Shown: in pieces, positions 8,971 to 17,468 of the stretch
Numbering within the stretch: the first letter of the stretch is position 1
How the letters are laid out: the number at the start of each line of letters is the position of its first letter
Notes under the pieces: generated by a model
What the model saw: only the letters and a program-made list of their open reading frames with translations
The model's database searches: none
What the model was told of the DNA's origin: nothing
Position numbers and translations under genes: made by a program
Assembly: GCA_017550165.1 (NCBI GenBank)
Contig: JAFZQH010000013.1
Span: 27,063-91,062, forward strand
Direction: 5' to 3'
DNA length: 64,000 nt
Source of the DNA: Lachnospiraceae bacterium
GTDB lineage: Bacteria > Bacillota > Clostridia > Lachnospirales > Lachnospiraceae

Positions 8971-9594
8971 TTAAACCTCACCTGTCTTAGCAGCGGTCTT
9001 GCCTGTTGCAGCTGTTGCAGCGGTCTTGCCTGTTGCAGCTGTTGCAGCAGTTGTAGAAGCTGTCTTTGTCTCTACGAGAGCGTAGGGTGAAGCAGCTGTA
9101 ACCTTAGCCTTTAAGAGACCAGCCTTCTTAGAAGTAACTGTAGCGGATGTAGAATCCCACTCACCGGTCTTCTTGCTCATGTGACGAAGTGCATAGTTCT
9201 TTGTCTCTTTGATGTCAACGTCTGCAATAGTAACCTCTACAGGATCATCCTTGTCAGCATCATCTGCTACGAGATCGAATACTCTGATGATCTTATCCTT
9301 GGGATACTGAGCGCAAAGGTGTGCAAGTGCGTAGAATACCTGATCCTCATCATCGTTCCAGATTGCTGCGAAAGACTTAACTTCCCAATCATCTGTTGCA
9401 CCCTGGTAATCCTTTACTCTGATTCCTGCAACTGTGAAGATGTCAGAGTCTAATCCCTTATCCATTAACTTTGCAGCCTTCTTCTCAGCAGCGTTCTTGT
9501 ATGAATCAGGAGATCCAACCTCTGCTGAAGCTGTTGCGAAGCATCCAAGTGCAAGAACTGCAGCTGTAGCTATTGCTAAAATTCTTTTCTTCAT
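8971..9594 (-). CDS. small secreted protein, copy 1 of a tandem pair
   Basis: 207 residues. A signal peptide (residues 1-24, ending ASA) precedes one domain of about 140 residues with FYALAHLCAQYPK, VFDLVADD, HMSKKTGEW and LLKAKVTAASPYAL, then a low-complexity tail of ATGKTAAT repeats. The domain matches the N-terminal domain of the BIG2 proteins at 3879 and 5123, here without Ig-like repeats. The protein is almost identical to the neighbour at 9833; differences cluster in the tail. It has its own strong promoter, leader and terminator, which suggests high expression. Function unknown; it may be an abundant secreted or surface-layer-like component. Confidence 0.82.
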   Translation of the reverse strand: MKKRILAIATAAVLALGCFATASAEVGSPDSYKNAAEKKAAKLMDKGLDSDIFTVAGIRVKDYQGATDDWEVKSFAAIWNDDEDQVFYALAHLCAQYPKDKIIRVFDLVADDADKDDPVEVTIADVDIKETKNYALRHMSKKTGEWDSTSATVTSKKAGLLKAKVTAASPYALVETKTASTTAATAATGKTAATAATGKTAAKTGEV

Positions 9595-9661
9595 TTCTTA
9601 ATATCCTCCATAAATAATAAAATTGTGTGGCCGTATCGTGTTACCACAACACTACAATCGT

Positions 9662-9690
9662 ATGATAATCTAACCATATATATTTGTCAA
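9662..9690 (-). promoter_or_regulatory. strong promoter of secreted protein copy 1
   Basis: Minus strand: consensus -35 TTGACA, 17-base spacer, -10 TATCAT. The leader that follows carries GTGTTGTGGTAACAC, a short stem-loop conserved in copy 2. Confidence 0.85.
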
Positions 9691-9741
9691 CAGTTTTTTT
9701 AAAAATTTTTTAAGATTTTCTTAAGGCCGTGTGTTTAAAAA

Positions 9742-9765
9742 TGTCCCGGGCAAGAGCCCGGGACA
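9742..9765 (-). terminator. terminator of secreted protein copy 2
   Basis: Stem TGTCCCGGGC / GCCCGGGACA with a 4-base loop and a TTTTTAAAC tail on the minus strand; a duplicate of the element at 8873. Confidence 0.9.
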
Positions 9766-9832
9766 TTAGCCACACTTATATGCATATAAAATGATTTTTA
9801 TGATTTAAAACTTAACTCAGGTTAACTTAATC

Positions 9833-10453
9833 TTAAACCTCACCTGTCTTAGCAGCGGTCTTTCCTGTTGCAGCTGTTGCAGCTGTCTTAGATGTTGCTG
9901 CTGTGCTGGTTGTAGAAGCTGACTTTGTCTCTACGAGAGCGTAGGGTGAAGCAGCTGTTACTTCAGCCTTTAAGAGACCAGCCTTCTTAGAAGTAACCTT
10001 AGCGGATGTAGAATCCCACTCACCGGTCTTCTTGCTCATGTGACGAAGTGCATAGTTCTTTGTCTCTTTGATGTCAACGTCTGCGATAGTAACTTCAATA
10101 GGTGAATCCTTATCAGCATCGTCTGCTACGAGATCGAATACTCTGATAACCTTATCCTTGGGATACTGAGCGCAAAGGTGTGCAAGTGCATAGAATACCT
10201 GATCCTCATCATCGTTCCAGATAGCTGCGAAAGACTTAACTTCCCAATCATCTGTTGCGCCCTGATAATCCTTTACTCTGATTCCTGCAACTGTGAAGAT
10301 GTCAGAGTCTAAACCTTTGTCCATTAACTTTGCAGCCTTCTTCTCAGCAGCGTTCTTGTATGAATCAGGAGATCCAACCTCTGCTGAAGCTGTTGCGAAG
10401 CATCCAAGTGCAAGAACTGCAGCTGTAGCTATTGCTAAAATTCTTTTCTTCAT
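9833..10453 (-). CDS. small secreted protein, copy 2 of a tandem pair
   Basis: 206 residues, same layout as the 8971 protein: identical 24-residue signal peptide, same 140-residue domain with only a few changes (for example KDSPIEVT for KDDPVEVT), and a shorter Ala/Thr/Ser repeat tail. The duplication covers promoter, leader, coding region and terminator, a unit of about 860 bases. The near identity in the coding part points to a recent event or gene conversion; the upstream spacer differs more. ATG at 10453 preceded by GGGAGG. The duplication probably raises dosage of an abundant exported protein of unknown role. Confidence 0.82.
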   Translation of the reverse strand: MKKRILAIATAAVLALGCFATASAEVGSPDSYKNAAEKKAAKLMDKGLDSDIFTVAGIRVKDYQGATDDWEVKSFAAIWNDDEDQVFYALAHLCAQYPKDKVIRVFDLVADDADKDSPIEVTIADVDIKETKNYALRHMSKKTGEWDSTSAKVTSKKAGLLKAEVTAASPYALVETKSASTTSTAATSKTAATAATGKTAAKTGEV

Positions 10454-10520
10454 GTCTTATATCCTCCCTAAAATAATAAATTAGTGTGGCTGTATCGTGT
10501 TACCACAACACTACATGTAT

Positions 10521-10549
10521 AGCGTAGAACTCTTTACAAGCTTTGTCAA
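10521..10549 (-). promoter_or_regulatory. promoter of secreted protein copy 2
   Basis: Minus strand: -35 TTGACA, 17-base spacer, -10 TACGCT. The same leader hairpin GTGTTGTGGTAACAC as copy 1 follows. Confidence 0.75.
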
Positions 10550-10607
10550 TACTTTTTTTAATTTTTTTTTAATTTTTTTCAAAAATATCTTATAAGAAAC
10601 TTAAGAT

Positions 10608-11774
10608 TTAACTTTTTTCCTTATAATACTTCTTGATCAAGAGTTCCTGAAGCCTTGTCCGGTCAATCCTGAAGCCCAGTGTAACATCACCGTTGGTGTA
10701 CTTGCTTGCCTCGATCTTCTCCCCCGGGAGTCCCTCAGTATTATCCATATCGATATCATATCCGATAATGGTGGTGCCCAAATACAAAAGCTCAGTGGAG
10801 TCGATATCGGTTATCATATAGTCAGACAGGGCATCCATCATTTTTTTAGGAAAGAAGATGTCCTTCTTTGTCATTTCCTTGACCTTCTTAACCAGGGCTT
10901 TGATGTACTGCTTCTGTCGTTTTACCCTATTCTCATTGGAATTAACGTTTGTCATCTCACGGTAGCGGATATATGCGTAGGCCTGATTATCATTTAAGGT
11001 GATCTTCTGCCCCACCACCCCGGTAAGTGAATCACCGATTCCATAATCGTAATTTTTGTGAGCTTTAGGCGGGATATCTTCAAGTACTTCCACTTCCACT
11101 CCGCCTACTACATGGTTTAGTTCCGATATTGCAGGAAGATTGATTGAAACATAACCGTTAATGGGCAGATAATTGAGCATTTCAGAAGTGGCCTTTACCT
11201 GGAGTTCACACCCATCCTCCAGCCCTGTACTGTATCCGTGCTGGGTACATATCTGTCCTTCATCCGTAAAGTAGGCTTCCTCTGCCGGGTCATAGAACTG
11301 GATATTTGTCATGGCCAGTCTGTTGATAGGCATAACACTTATTTTTTTATTGTCCGGATCTATGGTGATCAGGAAGAGGGCATCCGCCTGTCCTCCATTC
11401 CAGCGTAACTGTCTTTTTTCATCATTGACATGCTCTCTTATATAGGAAATAGTATGCTTATTATCTATTCCCATTGCCAGGATATTGATCAGATTCTCGT
11501 TATATGTATATGTCTTCCCGTTGTATTCCACCGTCTTATAGGATTCATCGGAGGAATAGGCCTTGGCTGATTCCTTCAGGGCTGCCCTGCCCATATTCTG
11601 TATAACAAGAAAGGTAATCCCCAGGGCAAGGGCCGCTATCAAAAGAATAACTACTATAATGAAGATGATCTTCTTGGGAAGAGACATCCTTTTAAAGAAG
11701 CCATTCTTCTTTCCCGTGCCTTCGTTAATACTCATTTCAGTATTCTCTGCCATCTCTTTGTTTTCATTATCCAT
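10608..11774 (-). CDS. LytR-CpsA-Psr (LCP) family glycopolymer ligase
   Basis: 388 residues. A cytosolic N-terminus is followed by one membrane helix (about 34-57) and an extracellular LCP domain (NILAMGIDNK, ALFLITIDPDNKKISVMPINR, YAYIRYREM). LCP enzymes move lipid-linked polymers onto peptidoglycan. It is the last gene of the polysaccharide locus, 21 bases after the sugar transferase gene, which fits a role in anchoring the polymer. Oddity: the usual (I/V)PRDT motif reads PINRLAM, keeping Arg but lacking the following Asp, so the active site is not typical. ATG at 11774 with AGGAGAG upstream. Confidence 0.88.
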   Translation of the reverse strand: MDNENKEMAENTEMSINEGTGKKNGFFKRMSLPKKIIFIIVVILLIAALALGITFLVIQNMGRAALKESAKAYSSDESYKTVEYNGKTYTYNENLINILAMGIDNKHTISYIREHVNDEKRQLRWNGGQADALFLITIDPDNKKISVMPINRLAMTNIQFYDPAEEAYFTDEGQICTQHGYSTGLEDGCELQVKATSEMLNYLPINGYVSINLPAISELNHVVGGVEVEVLEDIPPKAHKNYDYGIGDSLTGVVGQKITLNDNQAYAYIRYREMTNVNSNENRVKRQKQYIKALVKKVKEMTKKDIFFPKKMMDALSDYMITDIDSTELLYLGTTIIGYDIDMDNTEGLPGEKIEASKYTNGDVTLGFRIDRTRLQELLIKKYYKEKS

Positions 11775-11795
11775 TATTTTTACTCTCCTATACGG

Positions 11796-13229
11796 TTACA
11801 TAGCTCCGTCTTTTTTCATTACCACCTTGATGGTCTTGATAAGGATCTTCATATCAAGTGAGATTCCCCAATTATTGATATACTCCGTATCCAGCTTCAC
11901 CACTTCCTCGAAGTCGGTTATCTTACTTCTTCCGGACACCTGCCAGAGGCCGGTGATACCGGGCTTGAAGGCAAGGCGTGCCCGATGATGGTACTTGTAC
12001 CGCTCCCACTCATCTACTGTAGGAGGCCTGGTTCCCACAAGACTCATCTGTCCCATAAGCACATTGAAGAACTGGGGCCACTCATCCCAGCTGCCGGCCC
12101 GCATCTTCTCACCAAGGCCGGTTATGTATTTTCCGTCAACGATCTTATTGCCTATGATCCTGGGATCCCAGTCCAGCTTAAACATCATGCCGTCAGCATT
12201 ACGGTTTTGCGCCAGATATTCCTCTTTGCGCGCTTCCGCATCCACATGCATGGACCTTATCTTATAGCACTTGAACTTTTGACCGTTACGACCGATCCGG
12301 GTCTGTTTAAAAAGGATGGGGCCCGGACTTTCATGCTTAATCCTCGGCGCAAAGGCAAGTATGACAAATATGGCAATAATGCTGCCCACAAGGCCTCCAA
12401 CTATATCAAATATCCTCTTGAGGGCCAGCTGCAAGGGGCTTGCATAATTTGATGCGGTGGTTATGACATTGTAGCCCCCCACCTTCTCTATAAAGCTCTT
12501 GCCTGCGATGCCTGAATACGTCAGCCTGATATGCACCGGCACTGACATCTGCCGACACTGATCGATAAAATCATCAACGTCCATGGCTTCATCCGGATAT
12601 ATAAAGACCTCATCCACCCATTCACGGCATATATAGTCTGCGGCACCGTCAAGGTCAGACACAATGGGGAGACCCTCCAGTTCCTCTCCCGTACCATTAC
12701 GGTTACTGAGCACTATGCCTGTATATCTGATATCATCTGTGGGTTTTACACGGGAAAGGATCTCCGGCACACGTCCCTCATCGGCCACCAGGATCACGGT
12801 AGCTTTAAGCTTATTCACAGCCTTCTTCTTCACAACCTTCTTCCACATAAGACGGGTGGAAAAGCCTATGATAAAATGAAGTGCCGGGATCAGGAACATG
12901 ATGATACGGCTGTATACATCACCGATCTGGAGAGAAAACATATAAAGAACCGTAACGGCAAAAACAATCACTACCTGTTTCACCGTCTGGATGAACTCAT
13001 AATATACCCTGCGTTTTAGTACATTATGCATTGTATTGAAGATGGCGGCGATGAGAAAATCCACAACCACGAGAGTAATAGCCAATGTCCTGTAGCTTGA
13101 CTTCCCATAGGGAAGCACCATACCATTTCTGATAAGGTACGCAAGAACAAATGCTATCTGCAGAGAGACAGCATCCAGCAATATGAAATCTATATGCTTA
13201 AGCCAGCCGGTATTACTTCGTTTATACAA
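11796..13229 (-). CDS. undecaprenyl-phosphate sugar phosphotransferase (WbaP/CpsE type)
   Basis: 477 residues. Five hydrophobic segments in the N-terminal part, a central nucleotide-sugar-like region, then the conserved bacterial sugar transferase domain: KRIFDIVGG, FKQTRIGRNGQKFKCYKIRSM, DEWPQFFNVLMGQMSLVGTRPP, and KPGITGLWQVSGRS. This enzyme starts repeat-unit assembly by placing a sugar-1-phosphate on undecaprenyl phosphate at the inner membrane face. The start is TTG at 13229 with AGAGG nine bases upstream. Its sugar (Glc, Gal or another) cannot be told from sequence alone. It is co-directional with the Wzz-like gene, 117 bases away. Confidence 0.92.
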   Translation of the reverse strand: MYKRSNTGWLKHIDFILLDAVSLQIAFVLAYLIRNGMVLPYGKSSYRTLAITLVVVDFLIAAIFNTMHNVLKRRVYYEFIQTVKQVVIVFAVTVLYMFSLQIGDVYSRIIMFLIPALHFIIGFSTRLMWKKVVKKKAVNKLKATVILVADEGRVPEILSRVKPTDDIRYTGIVLSNRNGTGEELEGLPIVSDLDGAADYICREWVDEVFIYPDEAMDVDDFIDQCRQMSVPVHIRLTYSGIAGKSFIEKVGGYNVITTASNYASPLQLALKRIFDIVGGLVGSIIAIFVILAFAPRIKHESPGPILFKQTRIGRNGQKFKCYKIRSMHVDAEARKEEYLAQNRNADGMMFKLDWDPRIIGNKIVDGKYITGLGEKMRAGSWDEWPQFFNVLMGQMSLVGTRPPTVDEWERYKYHHRARLAFKPGITGLWQVSGRSKITDFEEVVKLDTEYINNWGISLDMKILIKTIKVVMKKDGAM

Positions 13230-13346
13230 AACCTGAACCTCTTTATCGTAATCAAATGATAATCATAAAACAGTATAGTATGATCGCTTTTTGCTTTCAG
13301 GCGAAAGCGCTTTCTCGAGAAACATTATTCAGACTACTCCCCTTTA

Positions 13347-14615
13347 TCACACTGCAAAAATCACACCCCGGAACCTTATCCCCAGTGTTTTCAGGTGATC
13401 TATCATTCTCATATAGGTTCTTTTCTCTGTAACACCTGACTTTATAAGGATGATCACTGCATCATTCTCTTTTGCATTCAGATAAAACTCCTTGTCTTCT
13501 TCCGGAACATAATTAACATTGATATTCTCCATCTGCTCCGAGATTCTATTGCCTATAGAAGCCAGATCCGCCCCTGAACAATTATAGAGATACACATTAT
13601 TAACAGATGAATCCGACAAGCTTTTATCTAAGATTGATAAATAAGTTCCCGGATTTTGATATCTGTCATCTTTTTTATAAAACATCTTATCAAGCCCACG
13701 CTCTTTATCATTTTTAACAACACATAGAACTCCATCTCCGGTCAGATCGTATACATCAGTTGCCGTGTCAAAGCGTCTTCTGAACATAGCCACGATAAAA
13801 CCGACTATAACAGCACATACAAATGCAATAGCAAATACTGCAAGTATCTTCTCAACCATCGTTCCATCTTTGGTCACAGTTGTAGTTGTAGTAGCGACAT
13901 TTGTTACCGTAGCCTGGGCCGTTGCCAGAGCAGAAAGCTTAGAATCCTGGATCTTCTTATACCCATTTGTGATGCCATCAACTGTCTTATCTGTTTCGGG
14001 ACCACGGCTAAATTCAAACTCTCCTGCAAGGGAATACCATTCCGGTGATTTCTCCTTTAGAGACGTATCTATTACATTGCAAAGGTCCTTAACATAATAA
14101 TCATCCGTATATAGTATGGTAAATATATATGTATTACCGGACCTTCCCAAACCCACAACCTCATATAGTGCCTTGTCCTCATATTCAGGCTTGTAGGAAA
14201 GGATTTCTTCCGTAAATCCATCTGAAGGATAATATACTGACATATACTGATACAATTTCACATTCTTGTTCTCATATTCCTTTGAATCCAATCCCTGTTC
14301 TTTCCAGTTGATCGTGTAATAAATGTAGTGCATATGACAATTTGTCGGATCCAGATTCATATAGGCGGAATTCTTGATATATTTTTCATATGCCAAGACA
14401 TCCTCCATATTCTTCTCCTGTAATCCCTTGTTTGCTTCAGCCGCCAGCTTTGCCTTGGCAGCCGCAGCTGCATTTTCTTTCTGTTTTTCTTTATCCTTAA
14501 TAATTGTCAGTCCCATACCCACACCAAATACTACAGCGAAAGTGACCAGCATGATCACCCACCGCCTTAGCATCGTATATATGATCGCTGAAAGTGTTAT
14601 GGTCTTTCTTTTCAT
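13347..14615 (-). CDS. Wzz-like chain-length determinant with kinase-like C-terminal remnant
   Basis: 422 residues from the ATG at 14615 (GGAGG nine bases upstream); the frame upstream of it is open by chance. One membrane helix near residues 15-40, an extracytoplasmic middle with helical segments, and a second helix near 265-290 followed by RRRFD: the two-helix layout of polysaccharide co-polymerases. The cytosolic C-terminus (VNNVYLYNCSG..., VIILIKSGVTEKRTYMRMI, LGIRFRGVIFAV) looks like the last strands of a BY-kinase domain but no Walker A motif is present, so it should not be an active kinase. No separate CpsD or phosphatase gene is in the window. Confidence 0.78.
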   Translation of the reverse strand: MKRKTITLSAIIYTMLRRWVIMLVTFAVVFGVGMGLTIIKDKEKQKENAAAAAKAKLAAEANKGLQEKNMEDVLAYEKYIKNSAYMNLDPTNCHMHYIYYTINWKEQGLDSKEYENKNVKLYQYMSVYYPSDGFTEEILSYKPEYEDKALYEVVGLGRSGNTYIFTILYTDDYYVKDLCNVIDTSLKEKSPEWYSLAGEFEFSRGPETDKTVDGITNGYKKIQDSKLSALATAQATVTNVATTTTTVTKDGTMVEKILAVFAIAFVCAVIVGFIVAMFRRRFDTATDVYDLTGDGVLCVVKNDKERGLDKMFYKKDDRYQNPGTYLSILDKSLSDSSVNNVYLYNCSGADLASIGNRISEQMENINVNYVPEEDKEFYLNAKENDAVIILIKSGVTEKRTYMRMIDHLKTLGIRFRGVIFAV

Positions 14616-14711
14616 TATAATTGTCCTCCATCTATCTTTCCCACGGGCATTATTCTTCTCTATTATTCTCCGCCGTTTATAATAAATGATTATCATTGCA
14701 AAAGCAATAAC

Positions 14712-15869
14712 TCAAATCCGTTCCTTCTCTATCGTAAGAAAAATCGGATTCATCCTTGTCTTTTTTCTTGGATATAATCCAACCTTGTTAAGAATGGTCT
14801 TTAAGATGTTCTTATAATACAATTTGGGATAATTCTTTCGGATTATTTTTTTTAACTTTATCCCATTACTAATGTCATTCATGATACTGTTCCAATTCTC
14901 AGGCTTCTTGGAGGGATGGCTGAGCTGTGGATTTGCCTTGAGCACCTTTTCCAGGTCAATAGGCATTAATTCGAGGTTTTCATTATTAAGGAGTTTCTCC
15001 CCCTTGGGAGTCTGACACAAAGCAACGGAAACACCTTTTTTTCTTACCTCAACAGGCAACTCGCTTCCCCATGCATCTCCCAGAGTCAGGTCGGACACTC
15101 TTTCAAGGCGTGCATATCTGCATATATAACAATTCTCTGTATAATCCAATGCTTTGCCAAAGCAATACGAATAATAATCCCTTATCCCGGGAACGGCAAA
15201 CCTGATGGCATTATCAGAAATCCGCGAATAGTCTTTTACTCTAAAAGAAATAGTACTAACGTCGTTAATATCTATTCCGGAAGAGTGCAGAAAGTGTTCA
15301 AGAACTGAAGGCGACGGCGTTCCATGACAAATAATATCAACTGCGTAAAGATTGGGAGCATCGCAGTACTTTTTTACAGCGGCAACCTGACAAGGCAATC
15401 CCAAAAATAAGACCTTCTCTCCTCTTTCAAGCAGGGTCTTGATCTCTCTGTATACTCCCGTCGGATTACTTTTTACATATTTTGATCCTCTGAAAATACC
15501 GACTTCTTCAACTGACCGCACAACCCTGAACTTGAACCGGCCATCTTCAAATGTACAACTGCATACTGCCCCGCCATTTCTTATGAATTCCTTCTCGATT
15601 TCAGCCGCAAGCCCACCGGAAGTGGACGATTCGTGAGTATCCTGATTTTTCGACCAGCCCTGATGCCATATAACAGGTTTTGACACCACAGGCTCGGAGG
15701 CATTCTGGCATACTTTACCGCATTTTCCGCATTCTATGCATTTATTCTCGTCAATTACAGCATTATAATGCTTTACAGAGTCTATAACGGCTATAGCTCC
15801 CTGACTGCATATGTCCTTACAGGCCATACATCCGGTGCACATGTTTTCATCACATACATATCTGCTCAT
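14712..15869 (-). CDS. FrhB-like 4Fe-4S protein (coenzyme F420 hydrogenase beta-subunit family)
   Basis: 385 residues. Two 4Fe-4S ferredoxin motifs at the N-terminus (CTGCMACKDIC and CIECGKCGKVC), then the FrhB/FdhB N- and C-terminal domains (STSGGLAAEI, FLGLPCQVAAVKKY, DIICHGTPS, LGDAWG). Members of this family sit in many polysaccharide loci beside pyruvyl transferases, where a reductase role on a sugar or pyruvyl group is suspected but not shown; no F420 use is implied. The ATG at 15869 lies nine bases after the wzx stop, and the ribosome site AAAGGTGA overlaps that stop, so the two are probably translationally coupled. Confidence 0.85.
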   Translation of the reverse strand: MSRYVCDENMCTGCMACKDICSQGAIAVIDSVKHYNAVIDENKCIECGKCGKVCQNASEPVVSKPVIWHQGWSKNQDTHESSTSGGLAAEIEKEFIRNGGAVCSCTFEDGRFKFRVVRSVEEVGIFRGSKYVKSNPTGVYREIKTLLERGEKVLFLGLPCQVAAVKKYCDAPNLYAVDIICHGTPSPSVLEHFLHSSGIDINDVSTISFRVKDYSRISDNAIRFAVPGIRDYYSYCFGKALDYTENCYICRYARLERVSDLTLGDAWGSELPVEVRKKGVSVALCQTPKGEKLLNNENLELMPIDLEKVLKANPQLSHPSKKPENWNSIMNDISNGIKLKKIIRKNYPKLYYKNILKTILNKVGLYPRKKTRMNPIFLTIEKERI

Positions 15870-15878
15870 AATATGAGG

Positions 15879-17423
15879 TCACCTTTTATCCGTTTTATTC
15901 TTTCCATGTTTAAGCATCTTATATAACAGAGTCTTCGAATCATCATAATACGGGCTATTCCTGTACAATAACAGAAAAGCAATATTCGAAACCACCACCG
16001 CGATCATTCCCTTTATGATTATTATCCCAACTCCATGCCCGGGAACCAGCATTGACAAGCCCTGGCATACAAGTCCTGTGGCGAATATACTGATCGTATA
16101 TTTGATGATCTCGATCCAATATCCCTTAGTACTCTCTTTAAAGATTAACTTATGAACATTGTTTATGATCCAGGGAATGCTTATAAAGCAGACACTGATT
16201 ATAGTTGACAACACAATGCCGTATATCCCGATAAACTGCACCATTATCAGATTAAGACAAAGATTGACCGTTCCCGAGATCAATGGCCTGAATCTGTCCT
16301 CATGCCAGATTCCTCCGGCATCTTTGTATACGCTGATCATTTTTACGATCTCATATACCCAAAAATAAATACAGAACAGCAGCACCATGTTGTTATCAAG
16401 CAGCATATCTTTCCCCATCCATTTGCGCATAAAGGGCTGATATAGAACAAGAAAACAGCTTACACATACCGTGGAAACCCATGCTATCAGAAATGTAAAT
16501 GTGTGAAACTCTTTTCTGTTCTTCTCAAGGCTCTTAACCAGCATACTGTTGCCTACTCCCGCAACTATAGAGCTATGGATAATGGTCAGAAATCCCAGGA
16601 CAGAGTTCATTATGTGATAATAATTCTGATACATAGCCAGCATCTCAAGTCCCAGGAAGGCAGATATTACGATAGTATCTGCAGACCCCACAATGGTCCC
16701 GCCCAGTTTTGACGTAAACAAATCACGTATACGTTGATTGACAGCCTTCCTCTCTTCCTCCGATAGGCTGCCCTTGGGATCATATTCGGGATACATTTTC
16801 TTTGAAATAACGGCAGAAGCAATATTGTTTACTGCCTGTGTGAACAGTATTGCAATAACATATAAATAGTAATTATGAAATACCACAAGTATCAAAAGCT
16901 GTACCAAATACTTTATAGTATCCGTAACTATCTTGACCTTGCTTATCACATCTCTTCTCTGGTGAGCAGACAGAATACTGTTCCTATAGGAAAAAAGCCA
17001 ATAGGTCAAAACCGTTGCAAAAAGGTTCAACAGATATAGAATGTATACGTTCAATTCAGCAGGAACCGTTCCCTTGATCAGCCTGGGGACAAAAGGTGTG
17101 ATCACCAATCCTATCAGCATTATGACCGCTCCGATAACGCGGTAATAAATCTTGTACATATGCATATATGCACATATCTTTTCAGTATCATCTTCGGCAA
17201 TAGGCTTATACATCGAAAAGACCATTGCACTTCCCACACCCAGTTCTGCAAGATTAAGCACTTGAAGGATAGACGTGAACAGACTGTTAAGTCCCAAGTA
17301 CTTCACTCCAAGTTCATGCACCATAACAGAGCGCATGATAAACGGAACAAGTATCTCGTAGCACTTTAGCAGCGTTCCAAAGATTATATTTCGAGATGCA
17401 TTTTTGCTTCGCTCTATCTTCAT
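15879..17423 (-). CDS. polysaccharide flippase (Wzx-like)
   Basis: 514 residues with about 12-14 hydrophobic helices and the MATE/MOP-type start SRNIIFGTLLKCYEILVPFIMRSVMVHELGVKYLGLNSLFTSILQ split over the first two helices. It belongs to the polysaccharide transport family that flips lipid-linked repeat units across the membrane. Its position between the Wzy-like gene and the FrhB-like gene supports this. ATG at 17423; the GAGGAT site is about 12 bases away, slightly long. Substrate specificity cannot be inferred. Confidence 0.9.
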   Translation of the reverse strand: MKIERSKNASRNIIFGTLLKCYEILVPFIMRSVMVHELGVKYLGLNSLFTSILQVLNLAELGVGSAMVFSMYKPIAEDDTEKICAYMHMYKIYYRVIGAVIMLIGLVITPFVPRLIKGTVPAELNVYILYLLNLFATVLTYWLFSYRNSILSAHQRRDVISKVKIVTDTIKYLVQLLILVVFHNYYLYVIAILFTQAVNNIASAVISKKMYPEYDPKGSLSEEERKAVNQRIRDLFTSKLGGTIVGSADTIVISAFLGLEMLAMYQNYYHIMNSVLGFLTIIHSSIVAGVGNSMLVKSLEKNRKEFHTFTFLIAWVSTVCVSCFLVLYQPFMRKWMGKDMLLDNNMVLLFCIYFWVYEIVKMISVYKDAGGIWHEDRFRPLISGTVNLCLNLIMVQFIGIYGIVLSTIISVCFISIPWIINNVHKLIFKESTKGYWIEIIKYTISIFATGLVCQGLSMLVPGHGVGIIIIKGMIAVVVSNIAFLLLYRNSPYYDDSKTLLYKMLKHGKNKTDKR

Positions 17424-17468
17424 TTAAAATGTATCCTCAAGCATAGACATCATTATTTCCATAAACAC

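Noticed and set aside
15879..15905. separate small gene at the wzx-FrhB junction
   Set aside because: The signals there are the wzx stop overlapped by the ribosome site of the next gene.
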